Origin: Eudorina sp. 2006-703-Eu-15 | Lineage: Eukaryota; Chlorophyta; Chlorophyceae; Chlamydomonadales; Volvocaceae | Assembly: GCA_003117195.1 (NCBI GenBank) | Contig: BDSI01000148.1 | Coordinates: 186,001-250,000 of the forward strand | DNA: 64,000 bases | Reading direction: 5' to 3' | Shown here: in pieces, positions 61,966 to 64,000 of the stretch | How positions within the stretch are numbered: the stretch's first letter is position 1 | Layout: every line of letters starts with the position of its first letter | Translations under genes and position numbers: made by a program | Notes under the pieces: model-generated | Databases searched by the model: none | What the model was told of the DNA's origin: nothing | Seen by the model: the letters and a program-made list of their open reading frames with translations, nothing else

Positions 61966-63802
61966 TTACGCCTTGACCGCCTTGGACTTGCGGTTCTTGA
62001 TCATCTCCCGCATGTAGGCGCGGACCTGGGTGACGTAGGGGGGCAAAAGAAGGGATGGCAGGGACCGGGGCAATGCAGTGAGCACAGCAACGCGAGCAGT
62101 GCGGGCGAGGGAGGGAGGAGGGAGAGGAAAGAATAGGCGCGCGGCCGCCCAGCGCCGCAGCCGCCGTAGCGGTACCGTATACTGATATTCCCCGCGCCAT
62201 CCGGCCCGTTTGAATTGCTCAAAAATTGGTGCTCCTCAAGCATGTTATTCTACGCGTCTCGACAAGGTGGAACACACAAGCTGCTTTCCGGCAGCAGCCC
62301 CAAGCCCGTCACCTCACACTCAGTCCCCGACACTGCGCAGTCACCCTGCACCTGGGCCCCCCGTCTCATCCCGTTCCAAATCGTCGTCCCTTTCCGCACA
62401 CATCTGCGGGAGCCCGCCCCCAGTGCCCCGGAGCGCTCCTTCAGGGAGGCCTATCGTGGCCCATATGCTATTGCGAGCGCCGGGCTATCGCAGGCCCCAC
62501 CCCACCCCAACCCACCCTACCTTGGGGGTCGGCGGCTTCTCCTTGAGCTCATCAGCGTGCTTGATGATGAAACCGGTGTCCACCTGGGGGCGGGGCGGAC
62601 CGGTGCGGGGGCGGGGGCGGGGTATGGGGTCACAGTGAGGAGGAGGCGAGAGAGGGGAAAGCAGAGGAGAGGAGAGGAGGGGAGAGAAGCGCCCAGGGTT
62701 CAGGCGCACGGGGCAATGTGGCAGAATGACCGCAGGCATCCATTTCTGACGGGGGACGCGTTGTTTGGTGGTATTGGGGATGCCTCGGGGTTGCGACGTC
62801 CCAGACGCGGCTTCGGTTGCGTCTCAGCGACACAGGCGCTGCTAAGCTACCAGCACTGGAGCGGCCAGCCGCTCACAGCCGTCATGACCTGCGGTGCCGT
62901 ACAGTGCTGCAAGTGTACGCCTCCGGCCGCACCCGGCACATTCCTCCGAAACCTCCGCGTTTCCCCTTCCGAGGAGGATGTCTTGAGGTTGAACCCGAGG
63001 GATCCAGTCACACTCCGCGCGCAAACACACGCACGGGCAGACACCCCACCCCCCACAAGAAGCCCAGCAGATGGACACGGCTTGCAGACCTGTTCAATGT
63101 GCATGTACGCGTCAGATATGTTCGCATCCTGTGTATTCACGCGTCAGATATGTTCGTTTCCCGCATTTCCAACTTGTCATCCCGGGGCAACACTCGCACG
63201 CGGCAGGCACTTCACCCGACGTACATCGCCCTTCTTGAAGTCCTCGGTCTGCAGGATGAGCTTGTGGAAGGAGGAGGTGGTGGGCACCCCCGTGATGACC
63301 AGCTCGTCCAGCGCGCGCAGCATGCGGTTGATGGCCTGTCGTACAGGTACGGCAGACGCAACCGTCAGGGCAACCGTCATGGCGGTCCTCGCAACCGTCA
63401 TTGTGACAACCCCACCGGGCGCTTCGGGCAAAACAACCTCGTTGCCTCGTAACGAGATTGGAAGGAAACATGGACGGGGGAAGGCCTGCAGGCCGCGCGC
63501 GCGACGGCACCAAAAACGTATCAGACACACCCACACCCCAAAACCCCATCCTCCGAATGGTTCTCCCCCGCCTCCGCCCCCCCCTCCGCCCGCCCCGCCC
63601 CCCTCCGCCCGCCTCCGCACCCGTCCCCACCTGCTGGCGGTCGGCGCCCCACACGATGAGCTTGCCCAGCAGCGAGTCGTAGTTGGGCGGCACCAGGTAG
63701 TCCGGGTAGAGGTGCGAGTCCATGCGCACGTTGGGGCCACCCGGGGCGAGGTAGGTGGTGACGCGGCCGGGGCCGGGGCGGAAGTTCTGGAAGGGGTCCT
63801 CC

Positions 63803-63831
<29 letters not shown>
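61966..63831 (-). CDS. accC: Biotin carboxylase subunit of plastid acetyl-CoA carboxylase, C-terminal part
   Basis: Minus-strand exons in reading order: 63831-63631, 63335-63225, 62583-62521 and 62025-61966 (stop TAA). They are all phase 0 and give 144 residues. The gene continues beyond the right edge; 63832-64000 is intron. The first exon reads [20 protein letters not shown] then [34 protein letters not shown]; the second [20 protein letters not shown] and [12 protein letters not shown]; the third [20 protein letters not shown]. These are hallmark C-terminal strands of biotin carboxylase, including the RINAEDP motif. The enzyme carboxylates biotin on the carrier subunit, the first half-reaction of malonyl-CoA synthesis in the chloroplast. 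The short last exon codes a basic tail (NRKSKAVKA) that I cannot match to the family from memory; it is supported by a CCCAG acceptor and the phase. Confidence 0.88.
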
Positions 63832-63833
<2 letters not shown>

Positions 63834-64000
63834 GAGGGGGGCAGGAGGGGCCAGGCGGGCGAATTGGGGTAGAGAAGGTGTTGGGAGGCAGGGGAGGCAG
63901 GGGATGGAGGGGAGTGGGGTTAACGGGGTGTTGGCGGGTAGAGGGGAAGTTGGAGCGAGGCGAGGGAGGGTAGGCAGGGTTTGGTCAGGGGAAGAAGGGA

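Overview
The window looks like nuclear DNA of a green alga, most likely a volvocine (Chlamydomonas/Gonium/Tetrabaena/Volvox relatives). The grounds are intron-rich genes with GT-AG introns, GC-rich third positions in the coding exons, a plastid-type (multisubunit) biotin carboxylase gene, TGTAA motifs near two gene ends, and LINE remnants with a C-terminal region I associate with volvocine L1-type elements. The species cannot be fixed from sequence alone. No rRNA operon or CRISPR is visible; some tRNA-like sequences look degenerate.

Layout. Positions 1-4600 hold the 3' half of a TRP/polycystin-like cation channel gene (TRP-1, cut by the left edge). 4600-12200 is gene-poor and repeat-rich, including a 2.3 kb element with terminal inverted repeats (about 9664-11990). 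12208-13738 holds two orphan exons paralogous to the 5' part of the next channel gene. 14-29 kb is mostly mobile or repetitive DNA: a long TA microsatellite, a decayed LINE (minus strand), a 98-bp repeat pair, a MITE, and a 2 kb foldback of 159-bp units. Embedded in it are an unrecognised minus-strand gene (21024-22754) and a plus-strand oxygenase-like exon inside one of its introns. 29911-43086 carries a second, near-complete channel gene (TRP-2), collinear with TRP-1 exon by exon. 43.1-47.1 kb is repeat-bearing intergenic DNA.

From 47.1 kb the character changes to compact GC-rich genes: a D-Ala-D-Ala-ligase-like ATP-grasp protein fused to a SET domain (47173-54222, nine exons, all phases consistent, 693 aa), a secreted/Golgi-type sulfotransferase (56316-58918), and the 3' end of the biotin carboxylase subunit of acetyl-CoA carboxylase on the minus strand (61966-63831, running off the right edge).

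I see no operon-like logic, as expected for a nucleus. The most interesting items are the ligase-SET fusion, the tandem channel family with an orphan N-terminal exon pair, and the large foldback. All exon coordinates were worked out by hand from splice motifs, reading-phase continuity and, for the channels, comparison of the two copies.
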